A stretch of 64,000 bases of DNA from Parapedobacter deserti (GTDB taxonomy: Bacteria > Bacteroidota > Bacteroidia > Sphingobacteriales > Sphingobacteriaceae), in contig NZ_JBHRTA010000038.1 of the NCBI RefSeq assembly GCF_042646065.1, positions 62,001-126,000 on the forward strand, written 5' to 3'. Every line of letters starts with the position of its first letter. Position 1 is the stretch's first letter. The position numbers were made by a program, and so were the translations under genes. Below the pieces are notes generated by a model. That model was not told the DNA's origin and ran no database searches. It saw only the letters and a program-made list of their open reading frames with translations. Below are positions 7,823 through 17,381 of this stretch, in pieces.

Positions 7823-9058
7823 ATGGCAATGAAGAAGAGTTTACTACCACTTATGTTTGGCGGCTTGGGTATTGGAATTACCGAATTCGTCATGATGGGA
7901 TTGTTGGAAGATATCGCCCGTGACCTGCATATTGACATTCCCTCGGCTGGCCATTTGATAGCTGCATATGCCTTGGGGGTCGTTATCGGGGCACCTTTGC
8001 TGGTAGTCATTGCCGGCAGATATCCGCCGAAGCGCATCTTGGTTGGTTTAATGATCTTGTTTACCGTTTTTAACGCTTTTTCGGCATTTGCGCCCAGCTA
8101 TACCTCCCTGCTCATTTCGCGTTTGCTCGCTGGGCTTCCCCATGGCGCCTTTTTCGGGGTTGGCTCGGTAGTTGCCAGTCGCTTGGCCCAACCAGGCAAA
8201 GAGGCTCAAGCGATTTCGCTGATGTTTGCTGGGCTTACCATCGCAAACCTCATCGGCGTACCGCTCGGCACCTATGTCGGCCAACAACTTGTCTGGCGGT
8301 ACTCATTTGCCATTGTGGTATTGGTAGGACTCGTCACGTTACTATCGTTGAACCGCTGGCTTCCGAACCTCCCCGTACGGCAGGCGGGTAGCGTGAAAAC
8401 ACAACTCGGCTTTTTCAGGCAGCGGTCGGCCTGGCTGATTATCGGGATGATTGCCATTGGCACCGGTGGATTATTCTCCTGGTATAGCTATATTTCGCCC
8501 TTGATGACAAAGGTCTCAGGTTTCGCGGAAACATCGATGACCTATATCCTGATGCTCGCCGGACTGGGCATGTTTATCGGTAACCTGCTGGGTGGGCGCT
8601 TAGCAGACCTGGTGTCACCTGCGAAAGCTTCGATGATGCTGCTCATCGCAATGGCAATCGCCTTGGTTTCCCAACAGTATCTGGCGGTATATCCCGTTCC
8701 TTCGTTGGTGATGACGTTCATCATCGGGGGCATCGCCTTCGCGCTCTCTGCTCCTATACAAATGTTGATGATCAATACGGCCAAGGGTTCCGAGATGCTC
8801 GCAGCCTCAGTGAGTCAGGCGAGCTTCAACATAGGCAACGCGCTAGGGGCCTTTTTGGGTGGGCTACCCATTGCTATGGGGTATGGCTACACCGCTCCCG
8901 AGTGGGTGGGAGCCGCAATGGCCGCAATCGGCGCCTTATTTGCGCTGTCTTTCATCACGCTGCAAGCACGACACCTCCGTGTGTTGCCCACGGCTGGACC
9001 CGGCGCACATAAGGAGGCTGAGAAAGTAATCGGAAGCGATCCAAAAGCTATTTTTTAG
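7823..9058 (+). CDS. MFS transporter (YdhP/AraJ-like efflux family)
   Basis: The roughly 411-residue product has about twelve hydrophobic segments, beginning LLPLMFGGLGIGITEFVMMG, with the MFS loop motif GRYPPKR after helix 2 and GGRLADLVSPAK in the second half. This layout matches the DHA1 drug or sugar efflux families represented by AraJ and YdhP. The reading frame is open from a GTG-like start further up (7742), but that extension lies in the promoter; starts at ATG 7823 or 7829 are preferred. Substrate unknown. It is divergent from the ABC ATPase and carries a palindromic candidate operator, so it is probably induced by a ligand. Confidence 0.88.
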   Translation: MAMKKSLLPLMFGGLGIGITEFVMMGLLEDIARDLHIDIPSAGHLIAAYALGVVIGAPLLVVIAGRYPPKRILVGLMILFTVFNAFSAFAPSYTSLLISRLLAGLPHGAFFGVGSVVASRLAQPGKEAQAISLMFAGLTIANLIGVPLGTYVGQQLVWRYSFAIVVLVGLVTLLSLNRWLPNLPVRQAGSVKTQLGFFRQRSAWLIIGMIAIGTGGLFSWYSYISPLMTKVSGFAETSMTYILMLAGLGMFIGNLLGGRLADLVSPAKASMMLLIAMAIALVSQQYLAVYPVPSLVMTFIIGGIAFALSAPIQMLMINTAKGSEMLAASVSQASFNIGNALGAFLGGLPIAMGYGYTAPEWVGAAMAAIGALFALSFITLQARHLRVLPTAGPGAHKEAEKVIGSDPKAIF

Positions 9059-9106
9059 CCTGTAACACCTCGTGTCCGGTATCGCACAGTTGGCGAAAAG
9101 GTCCGG

Positions 9107-9652
9107 TTACTTCAATTGCTCCAGTTTTACTAGCGCGTAGAAAAGCGCAGCGGTATGCAACGCCTGTCCGAACTGGTTGTCGAGCAGCAGCCGCTTCAAC
9201 TCGTCGGGCGACACCAGGAGCACGTCCAGCTCCTCTTGCTCGTCGAGTTCCTGCTCTTGTACCTTTACACCGCCGGTAAGCAAATAAGTATACGTCCGGT
9301 TGTTTGCCGTAGCCGGATTGGGAAAGAGCGTGGCCAGCTCCTCGATCGTGTCAAACCGGTATCCCGTTTCCTCCAGCAGCTCACGGGCTGCTGCGGTGGA
9401 GGCATCCTCGCCGGGGTCGATTACCCCACCGGGGATTTCAAGCACGTCCTGCTTTACTCCATGCCGGTATTGCCTGACAAGGATGAACTGGCCGTCGGCG
9501 GTGAGTGCCACCATATTCACCCAGTCGGGATACTCCAGCACGTAATATTCGGGCACGACATGCCCGTTGGGCATGCGGCATACGTCCTTGCGCAGCACGG
9601 CCCACGGTGCCTGCACCAAGTATTCTGACGATAAGGTTTCCCAATGTAGCAT
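9107..9652 (-). CDS. NUDIX hydrolase (ADP-ribose pyrophosphatase-like)
   Basis: A complete NUDIX box, GGVIDPGEDASTAAARELLEE followed by TGY, lies at residues 75-98 of the 181-residue product, with the GX5EX7REUXEEXGU spacing intact. The N-terminal beta-strand region and FILVRQYRHGV resemble the ADP-ribose or nucleoside-diphosphate-sugar pyrophosphatases. It begins one base after the stop codon of the phosphoglucomutase gene, so translation is probably coupled and a sugar-nucleotide substrate is plausible. Exact substrate cannot be read from sequence. Confidence 0.88.
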   Translation of the reverse strand: MLHWETLSSEYLVQAPWAVLRKDVCRMPNGHVVPEYYVLEYPDWVNMVALTADGQFILVRQYRHGVKQDVLEIPGGVIDPGEDASTAAARELLEETGYRFDTIEELATLFPNPATANNRTYTYLLTGGVKVQEQELDEQEELDVLLVSPDELKRLLLDNQFGQALHTAALFYALVKLEQLK

Positions 9653-9653
9653 A

Positions 9654-11393
9654 TCAGGCGATGTCTTTCATGATAAGGTTTACTCGTTCGTCCAGCTCAC
9701 GGCTTACCCGTTCGTAGTCGGCAGTATCGGCAAGCGGCTGCCGCACGCTGCAGTAAAATTTGATCTTGGGCTCTGTGCCTGACGGGCGGGCAGATACCAC
9801 ATCCCCATCTACTGTGATGAACTGCAGTACGTCCGATTTCGGCAGGTTGATGGCGCCCCGTTTGCCGGTTTTCAGATCGAATGATTCGCTGTTTTTATAA
9901 TCTTTGATTTCGGCTACCTCGATGCCGCCGATGATCTGCGGAGGGTTGCTGCGCAGGCGTTCCATCATAGCAACTATTTCCTCGGCACCCGATTTACCTT
10001 TTTTTGTCAGCGAAATCAGTTTTTCCTTGTAAAAACCGTGCTGCACGTAGAGATCGAGCAGCGCTTCAAACAGTGTTTTGCCCTGGTCTTTATAGTATGC
10101 CGCCATCTCCGCTATGAATACCGCAGATACGACGGCATCTTTGTCACGTACCAGCTCACCCACAAGGTATCCGTAGCTCTCTTCTCCGCCCACGAGGAAG
10201 CGGCCTTGTCCGGCCCGTTGTGTGATCAGCTCACCGATGTATTTAAAGCCCGTGAGCGTATCGTGGTATGTCACGCCATATTGTTTGGCAATATCAGCAA
10301 TGAGGTTGGTGGTGACGATCGTTTTCACCACGTAGTCATCCGGACGGAGGTCGCCCTGCTCTTTCTTTGCCGAAAGCACGTAATTGACCAGCAGACTCCC
10401 GATCTGGTTGCCGTTGAGCAGCTGGTATTCTCCGTTTGCGTTCTTTATGGCCGCTCCCACGCGGTCCGCGTCTGGATCTGTGGCGAAGATGACGTCGGCC
10501 CCGATACGCTGGCCTTCCTTCACGGCCAGCGACATGGCTTCCTCTTCCTCCGGATTGGGGTATACCACGGTCGGGAAGTTGCCGTCGGGCGTTGCTTGTT
10601 CTTCCACGATTGATACGTCAGTAAAGCCCCAGCGCTCCAGTGTCGGAGGAATGAGCGTACCACCTGTCCCGTGGATGGGCGAAAAGACAATTTTCAGATC
10701 GCTTTGCCGGGCTACGGCATCGGGTCGGATGGTCAGTTCGGATACTGCGTTGAGGTAGGCATCATCCAGTTCCTTGCCCAATAGGGTTATGTTTTCTTCA
10801 ACCGGGTCGAAGTTTATATCGCTGGGGTCTTCAATGGCATATACCTCGTTGATGACGTTTTTGTCGTGTGGTGGCACCAGCTGCCCGCCATCGTTCCAAT
10901 AGGCTTTGTAGCCGTTATACTCTTTCGGATTATGCGAGGCGGTGAGCATTACGCCTGCATGGCAGTGCAGGTGGCGCACCGCGAAAGAAAGGTGCGGAGT
11001 GGGGCGCAGTTCGGCAAACAGATATACCTTTATGCCATTGGCTGAAAAGACGTCTGCTACCAAACGGGCAAATGCCTGCGAATTGTTGCGGCTGTCGTAT
11101 GCGATAGCCACCCGGATTTCTTCATCCGGATATGTCTTGCGCAGGTAGTTGCTCAGCCCCTGCGTAGCCCTGCCGATAGTGTATTTATTCATCCGGTTAG
11201 TGCCTACACCCATGATGCCTCGCAGGCCGCCTGTGCCAAACTCGAGGTCCCGGTAGAAGCTGTCGGTCAGCTCCGTGTATTGTTCGGTATCAAAAAGCTG
11301 CTTTACCGCTTGGATGGTTTCGTCGTCATACGGGGCGCGCAACCAAGCTTCGGCGCGTGTCCGCACTGCCAGATCTAAATTCGTTGTAGCCAT
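9654..11393 (-). CDS. Phospho-sugar mutase (phosphoglucomutase / phosphomannomutase)
   Basis: The 579-residue enzyme of the alpha-D-phosphohexomutase family would interconvert hexose 1- and 6-phosphates. Key motifs are TASHNPKEYNG with the phosphoserine at residue 153, the metal loop DPDADRVG, the sugar-binding loop GGEESYG and the phosphate-binding SGTEPKIKFY near the C-terminus. Its length and motifs match the long PgcA-type form rather than the short ManB or GlmM forms. A TATTTTTG promoter lies 22 bases upstream. It leads a two-gene unit with the NUDIX hydrolase and could supply sugar phosphates to the glycan genes at 21-34 kb. Confidence 0.92.
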   Translation of the reverse strand: MATTNLDLAVRTRAEAWLRAPYDDETIQAVKQLFDTEQYTELTDSFYRDLEFGTGGLRGIMGVGTNRMNKYTIGRATQGLSNYLRKTYPDEEIRVAIAYDSRNNSQAFARLVADVFSANGIKVYLFAELRPTPHLSFAVRHLHCHAGVMLTASHNPKEYNGYKAYWNDGGQLVPPHDKNVINEVYAIEDPSDINFDPVEENITLLGKELDDAYLNAVSELTIRPDAVARQSDLKIVFSPIHGTGGTLIPPTLERWGFTDVSIVEEQATPDGNFPTVVYPNPEEEEAMSLAVKEGQRIGADVIFATDPDADRVGAAIKNANGEYQLLNGNQIGSLLVNYVLSAKKEQGDLRPDDYVVKTIVTTNLIADIAKQYGVTYHDTLTGFKYIGELITQRAGQGRFLVGGEESYGYLVGELVRDKDAVVSAVFIAEMAAYYKDQGKTLFEALLDLYVQHGFYKEKLISLTKKGKSGAEEIVAMMERLRSNPPQIIGGIEVAEIKDYKNSESFDLKTGKRGAINLPKSDVLQFITVDGDVVSARPSGTEPKIKFYCSVRQPLADTADYERVSRELDERVNLIMKDIA

Positions 11394-11415
11394 ACTATCA
11401 ATTTTTCCTAAGGTT

Positions 11416-11423
11416 CAAAAATA
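11416..11423 (-). promoter_or_regulatory. TAnnTTTG promoter element of the mutase-NUDIX operon
   Basis: The minus strand reads TATTTTTG, 22 bases before the mutase ATG at 11393. Confidence 0.5.
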
Positions 11424-11541
11424 TCAATTTGATTGACAAGTAAGCATAATGTGTACCAAAATAGCGATAATATGAAAAGCTGTAGGCCGTACGTAGGTAA
11501 TGCGGGGCAACAGGGTACGAAGAATCACCGGGCAGGGCCGA

Positions 11542-12015
11542 TCACTGCACTACCTTGTTAGCGCACGCTGAGCTGGCAAATGCTTCTGGCTTCGCCTTGA
11601 ATACGAAGCCCATGCTGAGGATATAACCCATCGCATCGTGCAGCGCTTGGTTTGACTTGAACATCGGGTTGGTGTTGATGTCGGCATGCACCTCGAGATC
11701 GACATTATATCGATCCAGCAGGTCGCATAGGGAGTAGGCGGTCTCGATGGAGCGCTGCACCTCGGCAAGCATGCGCTCTTTGATGCTCATTTTCTGGGTG
11801 GTCCGGTCCTGATGGATATACATGAAGCCCCCTTTCTTTTCGCGCACGAATACAATAACGGTAGCAAACTCAGTGATGGCGCCTTTTACCTGCGAATCGG
11901 TGCCAATGCACACTTTGAGTTTGTTGCCCAATGCATATTCGCGGGCGATGGTGCCGGATACTTCGTCAAGAATGGGTTGGCGGATGGGTTCGCCACTGAA
12001 TTTTTTCCAAGTCAT
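11542..12015 (-). CDS. YkuK-family protein (DUF458, RNase H-like fold)
   Basis: The 157-residue product matches the YkuK/DUF458 family: an N-terminal MTWKKFSGEPI block, KVCIGTDSQVKG near residue 37 with the acidic residue of an RNase H-like strand, DRTTQKMSIKERMLAEVQ, and the second acidic strand LEVHADINTNP near residue 107. The fold is predicted to be ribonuclease H-like but no activity is established to my knowledge; the B. subtilis relative is a spore-era protein of unknown role. It stands alone with no clear partner. The 3' flank up to 11541 shows no terminator. Confidence 0.85.
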   Translation of the reverse strand: MTWKKFSGEPIRQPILDEVSGTIAREYALGNKLKVCIGTDSQVKGAITEFATVIVFVREKKGGFMYIHQDRTTQKMSIKERMLAEVQRSIETAYSLCDLLDRYNVDLEVHADINTNPMFKSNQALHDAMGYILSMGFVFKAKPEAFASSACANKVVQ

Positions 12016-12206
12016 ATAAATGGGGATTGATAGATACGGAAAAGAACACTTGCATAATGCGATTTAAAGTTACGGATAAAAAGCGCCTAAATGCCAATAA
12101 CTTATTATGAAGTTTTTGTTAACCTCCGTGCCGTTATTAACAATGGGCTTTGCGTCTAACCTTTAAGCATTACTGCGGTTGTTTGTAAATTTCCGGGCGC
12201 TAAGTG

Positions 12207-12851
12207 CTATTCCCTTGTCCCATACGCTAAGTCTCCGGCGTCGCCCAACCCAGGAACGATGTATGCTTTGCTGGTCAATTCGCTGTCTACACTGCCTACC
12301 CACAACCGGGCTTGAGGGAGAAACGCGCGGACGTGGGCAATGCCTTCTTCGCTTGCAATGGCCGACACGATCATGAGCGACTTGATGTTGAAATCGTCGA
12401 GTAACTCTTTGCAGGTGAGCACCGCCGTTTTACCTGTTGCCAGCATCGGATCGATCAAGATCAGCAAACGGCCGTCGAGGTTTACGCTACTTACATATTC
12501 CTTACGAATTTCGAACGCACCGCTCTTCTTGGTCTTTCGGTAGGCGCCAATGAAGGCACAATCTGCTTGGTCAAAGACGTTGAGCATGCCCTGGTGCAGC
12601 GGAATGCCGGCCCGCAAGATAGTGGCCAGCACGGGCTGCTCGGATAATAAGGCGGTTTCGGCAATGCCCAAAGGTGTTTCGACCTCTACAGGTTCATAGG
12701 TGAGCGTCTTACTGATTTCATAGGCGAAAATCTCGCCTAAGCGTTCCAAGTTGCGGCGGAAACGCATGCGATCCTGCTGTACTTCAATATTGCGTAGTTC
12801 GGCAAGAAAATGGTTGGCAATACTGTGTTGTTCGGTTAAGACATGGACCAT
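12207..12851 (-). CDS. upp: Uracil phosphoribosyltransferase
   Basis: The 214-residue salvage enzyme makes UMP from uracil and PRPP. The PRPP-binding motif LILIDPMLATGKTA lies near residue 127, and the uracil-binding C-terminal loop is GLGDAGDLAYG. It lacks the PyrR-specific features and is the normal Upp length. The ATG at 12851 lies only four bases after a TAAGTTTG promoter element, so the message is probably leaderless. It is divergent from uvrB. Confidence 0.93.
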   Translation of the reverse strand: MVHVLTEQHSIANHFLAELRNIEVQQDRMRFRRNLERLGEIFAYEISKTLTYEPVEVETPLGIAETALLSEQPVLATILRAGIPLHQGMLNVFDQADCAFIGAYRKTKKSGAFEIRKEYVSSVNLDGRLLILIDPMLATGKTAVLTCKELLDDFNIKSLMIVSAIASEEGIAHVRAFLPQARLWVGSVDSELTSKAYIVPGLGDAGDLAYGTRE

Positions 12852-12855
12852 GATT

Positions 12856-12863
12856 CAAACTTA
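12856..12863 (-). promoter_or_regulatory. TAnnTTTG promoter element abutting the upp start
   Basis: The minus strand reads TAAGTTTG, then AATC, then the upp ATG. Transcription is expected to start on or next to the ATG. Confidence 0.55.
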
Positions 12864-12928
12864 GTCATTATATTCGTCATTTGCAATGACCTTGCGTGAA
12901 GCAGCTTTGCGCCTTCACGTGAAAAGAT

Positions 12929-12936
12929 TATCTTTG
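12929..12936 (+). promoter_or_regulatory. TAnnTTTG promoter element of uvrB
   Basis: TATCTTTG, 55 bases before the uvrB ATG in the divergent upp-uvrB intergenic region. No LexA-like palindrome was seen. Confidence 0.5.
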
Positions 12937-12991
12937 TTCTCTTGCGCTAAAAACAATCCAGGTTGTTCTTAGTTTTTATGTTCAGCACTTC

Positions 12992-15025
12992 ATGAATTTC
13001 AAACTTACATCCGAATACGTACCTACCGGCGACCAGCCAGAGGCCATCCGACAGCTGGTGGAAGGAGTCAATGCCGGAGAAATGTACCAGACATTACTGG
13101 GCGTTACCGGTTCGGGCAAAACGTTTACGATTGCCAATGTCATCCAGCAGACGCAGCGTCCAACTTTGATATTGAGCCATAATAAAACCTTGGCCGCGCA
13201 ATTATATGGTGAGTTTAAGCATTTTTTTCCGGAAAATGCCGTCAACTACTTCGTGTCTTACTACGATTATTACCAGCCGGAGGCGTATATCGCATCTTCC
13301 AACACCTATATCGAAAAAGACCTTGCCATCAACGATGAAATCGAAAAGCTGCGGCTGCGGACAACCTCCGCATTGATGTCGGGCCGGCGAGATGTGATTG
13401 TGGTCTCTTCGGTTTCGTGCATCTATGGTATGGGCAACCCGGAAGATTTTTCGCGGTCGGTGTTCCGCTTTGGTGTGGGTACGGTTATTAGCCGCAATGC
13501 ATTTCTGCACCGCTTGGTTGAAATCCTATACGCCCGTACAACGACGGATTTTAAACGCGGGACATTTCGTGTGAAAGGCGATACGGTGGATGTATATCCC
13601 GCCTACATGGATGAGGCTTACCGTATTTCCTTTTTCGGTGATGAGATTGACGAGCTTAGCGTGATTGATCCCGGTTCCGGCAAAACCTTGGATAAAATGG
13701 AAACCATGGCGCTGTTCCCGGCCAACCTCTTTGTGACACCAAGGGAGAAGTTCGTGGACTCACTGTGGGCTATTGGAGAGGAACTTGAGCTGCGCAAGGA
13801 ACAGTTGCTCCTGGATGGAAAACCTTTAGAAGCCAAGCGGCTGGAGGAGCGCGTCAACTACGACCTGGAAATGATGCGCGAACTGGGGTACTGCAGCGGT
13901 ATTGAAAATTATTCACGGTTTTTCGATGGCAGACAACCTGGTATGCGGCCATTTTGCTTATTGGATTATTTTCCCGAAGACTACCTGATGGTTATTGACG
14001 AAAGCCATGTGACGATACCCCAAATCCGTGCCATGTACGGGGGAGACCGTTCGCGCAAGATTTCATTGGTGGAGTATGGCTTCCGTTTACCTGCCGCATT
14101 GGACAACCGGCCACTGAATTTTTCGGAGTTTGAATCGATGGTCGGGCAGACGATCTATGTGAGCGCCACCCCGGGCGACTATGAACTGCAGCAGACCGAG
14201 GGTGTTGTCGTGGAGCAGGTGATCCGCCCGACGGGACTGCTCGATCCTGTAATTGAAATCCGCCCTATTGTCAACCAGGTTGACGACCTGTTGGATGAAG
14301 TGGACCGCGTATCCAAAGAAGGCGGCAGGATATTGGTAACAACGCTAACCAAACGGATGGCTGAGGAGCTCACGAAATACATGGCCAAATTGGGCATCCG
14401 CGTGCGGTATATTCATTCCGAAATCAAAACGTTGGAGCGTGTTGAGATTCTGCGTGGACTCCGCTTGGGCGAGTTCGATGTGCTGGTAGGAATAAACCTG
14501 CTCCGTGAAGGCTTGGATTTGCCCGAGGTTACGCTGGTAGCTATTTTAGACGCAGACAAAGAGGGGTTTTTGCGTTCTGAGCGTTCGCTCATCCAAACGA
14601 TCGGTCGGGCTGCCCGCAACGATCGGGGCCGCGTGATCATGTATGCGGATACCGTCACCGAGAGTATGCGAGTGACAATTGAAGAAACCAACCGCCGCCG
14701 CGACAAGCAGATCCGGTACAACGAAGAGCACGGCATCACCCCCCGGACGGTTGGCAAATCTCGGGAAGCGATACTCGAACAGACCTCGGTGGCAGATTTC
14801 AAGAGTGGTGAGGCTAAGGCATATGTAGAGCCCGAGCTGGCGAGCAGTGTCGCGGCCGACCCCCTGGTGCAGTACATGAGCAAACCGCAGTTGAAGCAGG
14901 CGATCGATAAGGTTCGGAAAGACATGGAAAAGGCGGCCAAGGACATGGATTTTCTTCAGGCTGCCAAATTGCGTGATGAAATGTTTGCGCTGGAAAAAAC
15001 CTACGCAAACCAGTTCGGCAAATAA
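12992..15025 (+). CDS. uvrB: Excinuclease ABC subunit UvrB
   Basis: The 677-residue product is the damage-verifying helicase-like subunit of nucleotide excision repair. It starts with the canonical FKLTSEYVPTGDQPEAI, has Walker A GVTGSGKTF near residue 37, the beta-hairpin YYDYYQPEAYI near residue 92, the DEXX-like VIDESHV and the motif VI QTIGRAARN, and ends with a UVR domain (AKDMDFLQAAKLRDEMFAL) that binds UvrC. Full length with all motifs intact. It stands between divergent upp and the convergent hydroxyproline operon, whose last stop is six bases away. Confidence 0.97.
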   Translation: MNFKLTSEYVPTGDQPEAIRQLVEGVNAGEMYQTLLGVTGSGKTFTIANVIQQTQRPTLILSHNKTLAAQLYGEFKHFFPENAVNYFVSYYDYYQPEAYIASSNTYIEKDLAINDEIEKLRLRTTSALMSGRRDVIVVSSVSCIYGMGNPEDFSRSVFRFGVGTVISRNAFLHRLVEILYARTTTDFKRGTFRVKGDTVDVYPAYMDEAYRISFFGDEIDELSVIDPGSGKTLDKMETMALFPANLFVTPREKFVDSLWAIGEELELRKEQLLLDGKPLEAKRLEERVNYDLEMMRELGYCSGIENYSRFFDGRQPGMRPFCLLDYFPEDYLMVIDESHVTIPQIRAMYGGDRSRKISLVEYGFRLPAALDNRPLNFSEFESMVGQTIYVSATPGDYELQQTEGVVVEQVIRPTGLLDPVIEIRPIVNQVDDLLDEVDRVSKEGGRILVTTLTKRMAEELTKYMAKLGIRVRYIHSEIKTLERVEILRGLRLGEFDVLVGINLLREGLDLPEVTLVAILDADKEGFLRSERSLIQTIGRAARNDRGRVIMYADTVTESMRVTIEETNRRRDKQIRYNEEHGITPRTVGKSREAILEQTSVADFKSGEAKAYVEPELASSVAADPLVQYMSKPQLKQAIDKVRKDMEKAAKDMDFLQAAKLRDEMFALEKTYANQFGK

Positions 15026-15031
15026 GATCGC

Positions 15032-16315
15032 TCACTGAAACCGCTCGGGGTCGAAAAGTCCGATGTCAATAGCTGTTCGGTCGCCCAGTGCCAATTCAGA
15101 CACCATTTTTCCCACAGCGGGTCCTGTGCTCAACCCCATCATGCCCAAGCCTCCCGCTACGATTAAATTCTTTACGGACCTGGAGCGGCCGATGTAGGGT
15201 AGGCCATCCGGCGGACAAGGCCTGAAGCCATGCCAGATTTCCCCGCGTGCGGGCATGGGCAGGCGGTATTCCGGATAATATTCGGGTATGGCGTTAACGA
15301 TGCCTTCCACGCGGTTCATATTGATGCGATGGTTGATGGGGGCAAGCTCCATGGTGCCTCCGATGCGCACCTGGCTTCCCATCGGCGTCAAGGCCACGCG
15401 GTGCTCGAGCAGAAGGGCCGGGTGTCTCACCTTGCCTTCAAATGCGGTGGTCATGAGCGAATAGCCTTTCCCCGGCATCAACGGGACGCGCAGCCCCGCT
15501 TTTTTTGCCAAGCCCTGTAGCCAGGCCCCACCCGCAAGCACCACGCTATCGGCAGCAAAACTGCCGTTGGTGGTGATTACCTCGGCGATTTCCCTGCCGT
15601 GATGCTTGAACCCCACCACTTCGGCATGCGGTATCATGGTTACTCCCAGCTGAGCAAGTCGCGCTGTAAGCAACTTAATCAAAGCCGGCGGATAGAGGTG
15701 TGCATCGCAGCGGTAATGCGTGGCGCCCAACACGTCCAGTTTAACGTCAGGCTCGATAGCCTGTACTTGTTCGCGGCTCAGCATTTCCACATCGAGTCCA
15801 AATGACCGGGCATCTTCGGCCAGATGCATCTCTTCTTCGGCGGTTTTAGCTGTTTTATACAGCATGAGAATGCCGCGGTGCGCAAGTCCGAACCCATCGC
15901 CCAGGTCCGCCGCAAGTTCGTCATATAATACGTTGCCCAAGTTATTGAGCGCAAGCAGGTGAGGGGCCGATCGTTTTACATGTTGTTCATTGGCATGTTT
16001 AAGAAACTTCACACCCCATGATAGCAGGTTGCGGTTCAGTGAAGGTTTCACATAAAATGGGCTTCTGCTATTAAACATCCATTTGATACCCTGTGCCACG
16101 ATGCCCGGTGCGGCCATGGGTGTGAAGTGACTGGGAACGATCATCCCTGCATTGCCGTAAGAGCAATTGTCGGAAAAATCGCTTTTATCAAGGATGGTAA
16201 CCTTCCAATCGTCTTTTGCGAGGTAATAGGCCGAAGCCAGACCGATGATGCCGCCACCGACGACGACGGCCGTTCCCTTGGATGGCTTAGCAGCGGTTTG
16301 ATGATCAGTGATCAT
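15032..16315 (-). CDS. FAD-dependent D-amino acid dehydrogenase, probable D-hydroxyproline dehydrogenase
   Basis: The 427-residue flavoprotein of the DAO (DadA-like) family has the dinucleotide-binding motif VVVGGGIIGLASAYYLAK at residues 17-34 and the C-terminal FAD contact VAGGLGMMGLSTGPAVG. Family members oxidise D-amino acids or cyclic imino acids to imines. Its place as last gene of an operon with a hydroxyproline epimerase, a DapA-type deaminase and a semialdehyde dehydrogenase argues that it oxidises cis-4-hydroxy-D-proline to 1-pyrroline-4-hydroxy-2-carboxylate (the LhpB step, here in single-subunit form). A plain D-amino acid dehydrogenase is the alternative. Confidence 0.82.
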   Translation of the reverse strand: MITDHQTAAKPSKGTAVVVGGGIIGLASAYYLAKDDWKVTILDKSDFSDNCSYGNAGMIVPSHFTPMAAPGIVAQGIKWMFNSRSPFYVKPSLNRNLLSWGVKFLKHANEQHVKRSAPHLLALNNLGNVLYDELAADLGDGFGLAHRGILMLYKTAKTAEEEMHLAEDARSFGLDVEMLSREQVQAIEPDVKLDVLGATHYRCDAHLYPPALIKLLTARLAQLGVTMIPHAEVVGFKHHGREIAEVITTNGSFAADSVVLAGGAWLQGLAKKAGLRVPLMPGKGYSLMTTAFEGKVRHPALLLEHRVALTPMGSQVRIGGTMELAPINHRINMNRVEGIVNAIPEYYPEYRLPMPARGEIWHGFRPCPPDGLPYIGRSRSVKNLIVAGGLGMMGLSTGPAVGKMVSELALGDRTAIDIGLFDPERFQ

Positions 16316-16351
16316 TTCGTTGTTTTATGCAGATGAAACCTTTGGTATAAA

Positions 16352-17359
16352 CTAAACAACTTGGAAACCGTAGGCGTAAGGATCCGCGTCGTCGATAATA
16401 ATGGTGTTATAGCCTGTTATCATTGCCCACCCTTCGATACCGGGTACGATAGCTGGTCGTCCGTCGCCAAATGCATCGTACACGACATCCTCCACGGTTC
16501 CAATAAATTTTGAGCCGATGATGCTCTCGTGTATAAACCGATCTCCTTTCTTCAACTTCCCTTTGGCATACCATTGAGCCATACGGGCAGAGGTGCCTGT
16601 GCCGCAGGGCGAGCGGTCTATGGCTTTATCGCCGTAAAATACGGCATTGCGTGCAGTAGACGAAGCATCCAATACCGATCCTGTCCACTGGATATGACTC
16701 AGGCCCCTGATGTTAGGGTCCTCGGGATGTACAAACGTGTATTGGTCGTTTATCCGTTGGCGCAAGACCCGGCTCCAGCTGATGAGTTGGTCTGCCGAAT
16801 AATACTCCAAACCGCTGAAATGATCCTGTGGGTCGATAATGGCATAGAAATTTCCTCCATAGGCGACATCTGCGGTGAGTGTGCCCAAGCCAGGGCACAC
16901 TACGGTGATTCCCTCGGCCGCCAGGAAAGATTTGACGTTGGTCAGCTTTACAGACTTGACCTTTTTACCTTCCTGAACATAGTCGATCAGGACCACGCCG
17001 GCCGGTGTCTCCAGCCGCAGTCTTCCCGGAGTCTTCGGCGTGATCAAACCCTCCTCAATCGCGATGGTAACCGTGCCTATGGTGCCATGTCCGCACATCG
17101 GAAGGCAGCCACTCGTTTCGATGTACAATACACCGATATCGTTGGCGGAGTCGATGGGTGGATACAATATGCTTCCGCTCATCATGTCGTGCCCGCGCGG
17201 TTCGAACATCAGTCCCTTTCTTATCCAATCGTGCTCAGCCAAAAAATGGAGCCTGCGCTCCATCATGCTATTGCCCTGCAATAGGGGGCCTCCGCCGGCG
17301 ACGAGCCGCACAGGATTGCCGCACGTGTGGGCATCAATGCAGAAGAATGTTTTTTTCAT
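16352..17359 (-). CDS. 4-hydroxyproline 2-epimerase (proline racemase family)
   Basis: The 335-residue product has both catalytic cysteines of the proline racemase superfamily: C89 in MCGHGTIG and C251 in DRSPCGTGTSA. Having Cys at both positions indicates a racemase or epimerase; the trans-3-hydroxyproline dehydratases carry Thr or Ser at the first. With its neighbours it should convert trans-4-hydroxy-L-proline to cis-4-hydroxy-D-proline, the first step of the pathway. The gene follows the aldehyde dehydrogenase by 22 bases and precedes the FAD enzyme by 36, all on one strand. Proline racemase proper cannot be excluded from sequence alone, but context favours hydroxyproline. Confidence 0.88.
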   Translation of the reverse strand: MKKTFFCIDAHTCGNPVRLVAGGGPLLQGNSMMERRLHFLAEHDWIRKGLMFEPRGHDMMSGSILYPPIDSANDIGVLYIETSGCLPMCGHGTIGTVTIAIEEGLITPKTPGRLRLETPAGVVLIDYVQEGKKVKSVKLTNVKSFLAAEGITVVCPGLGTLTADVAYGGNFYAIIDPQDHFSGLEYYSADQLISWSRVLRQRINDQYTFVHPEDPNIRGLSHIQWTGSVLDASSTARNAVFYGDKAIDRSPCGTGTSARMAQWYAKGKLKKGDRFIHESIIGSKFIGTVEDVVYDAFGDGRPAIVPGIEGWAMITGYNTIIIDDADPYAYGFQVV

Positions 17360-17381
17360 TTTTGCTATCAGCTTTTAGCTA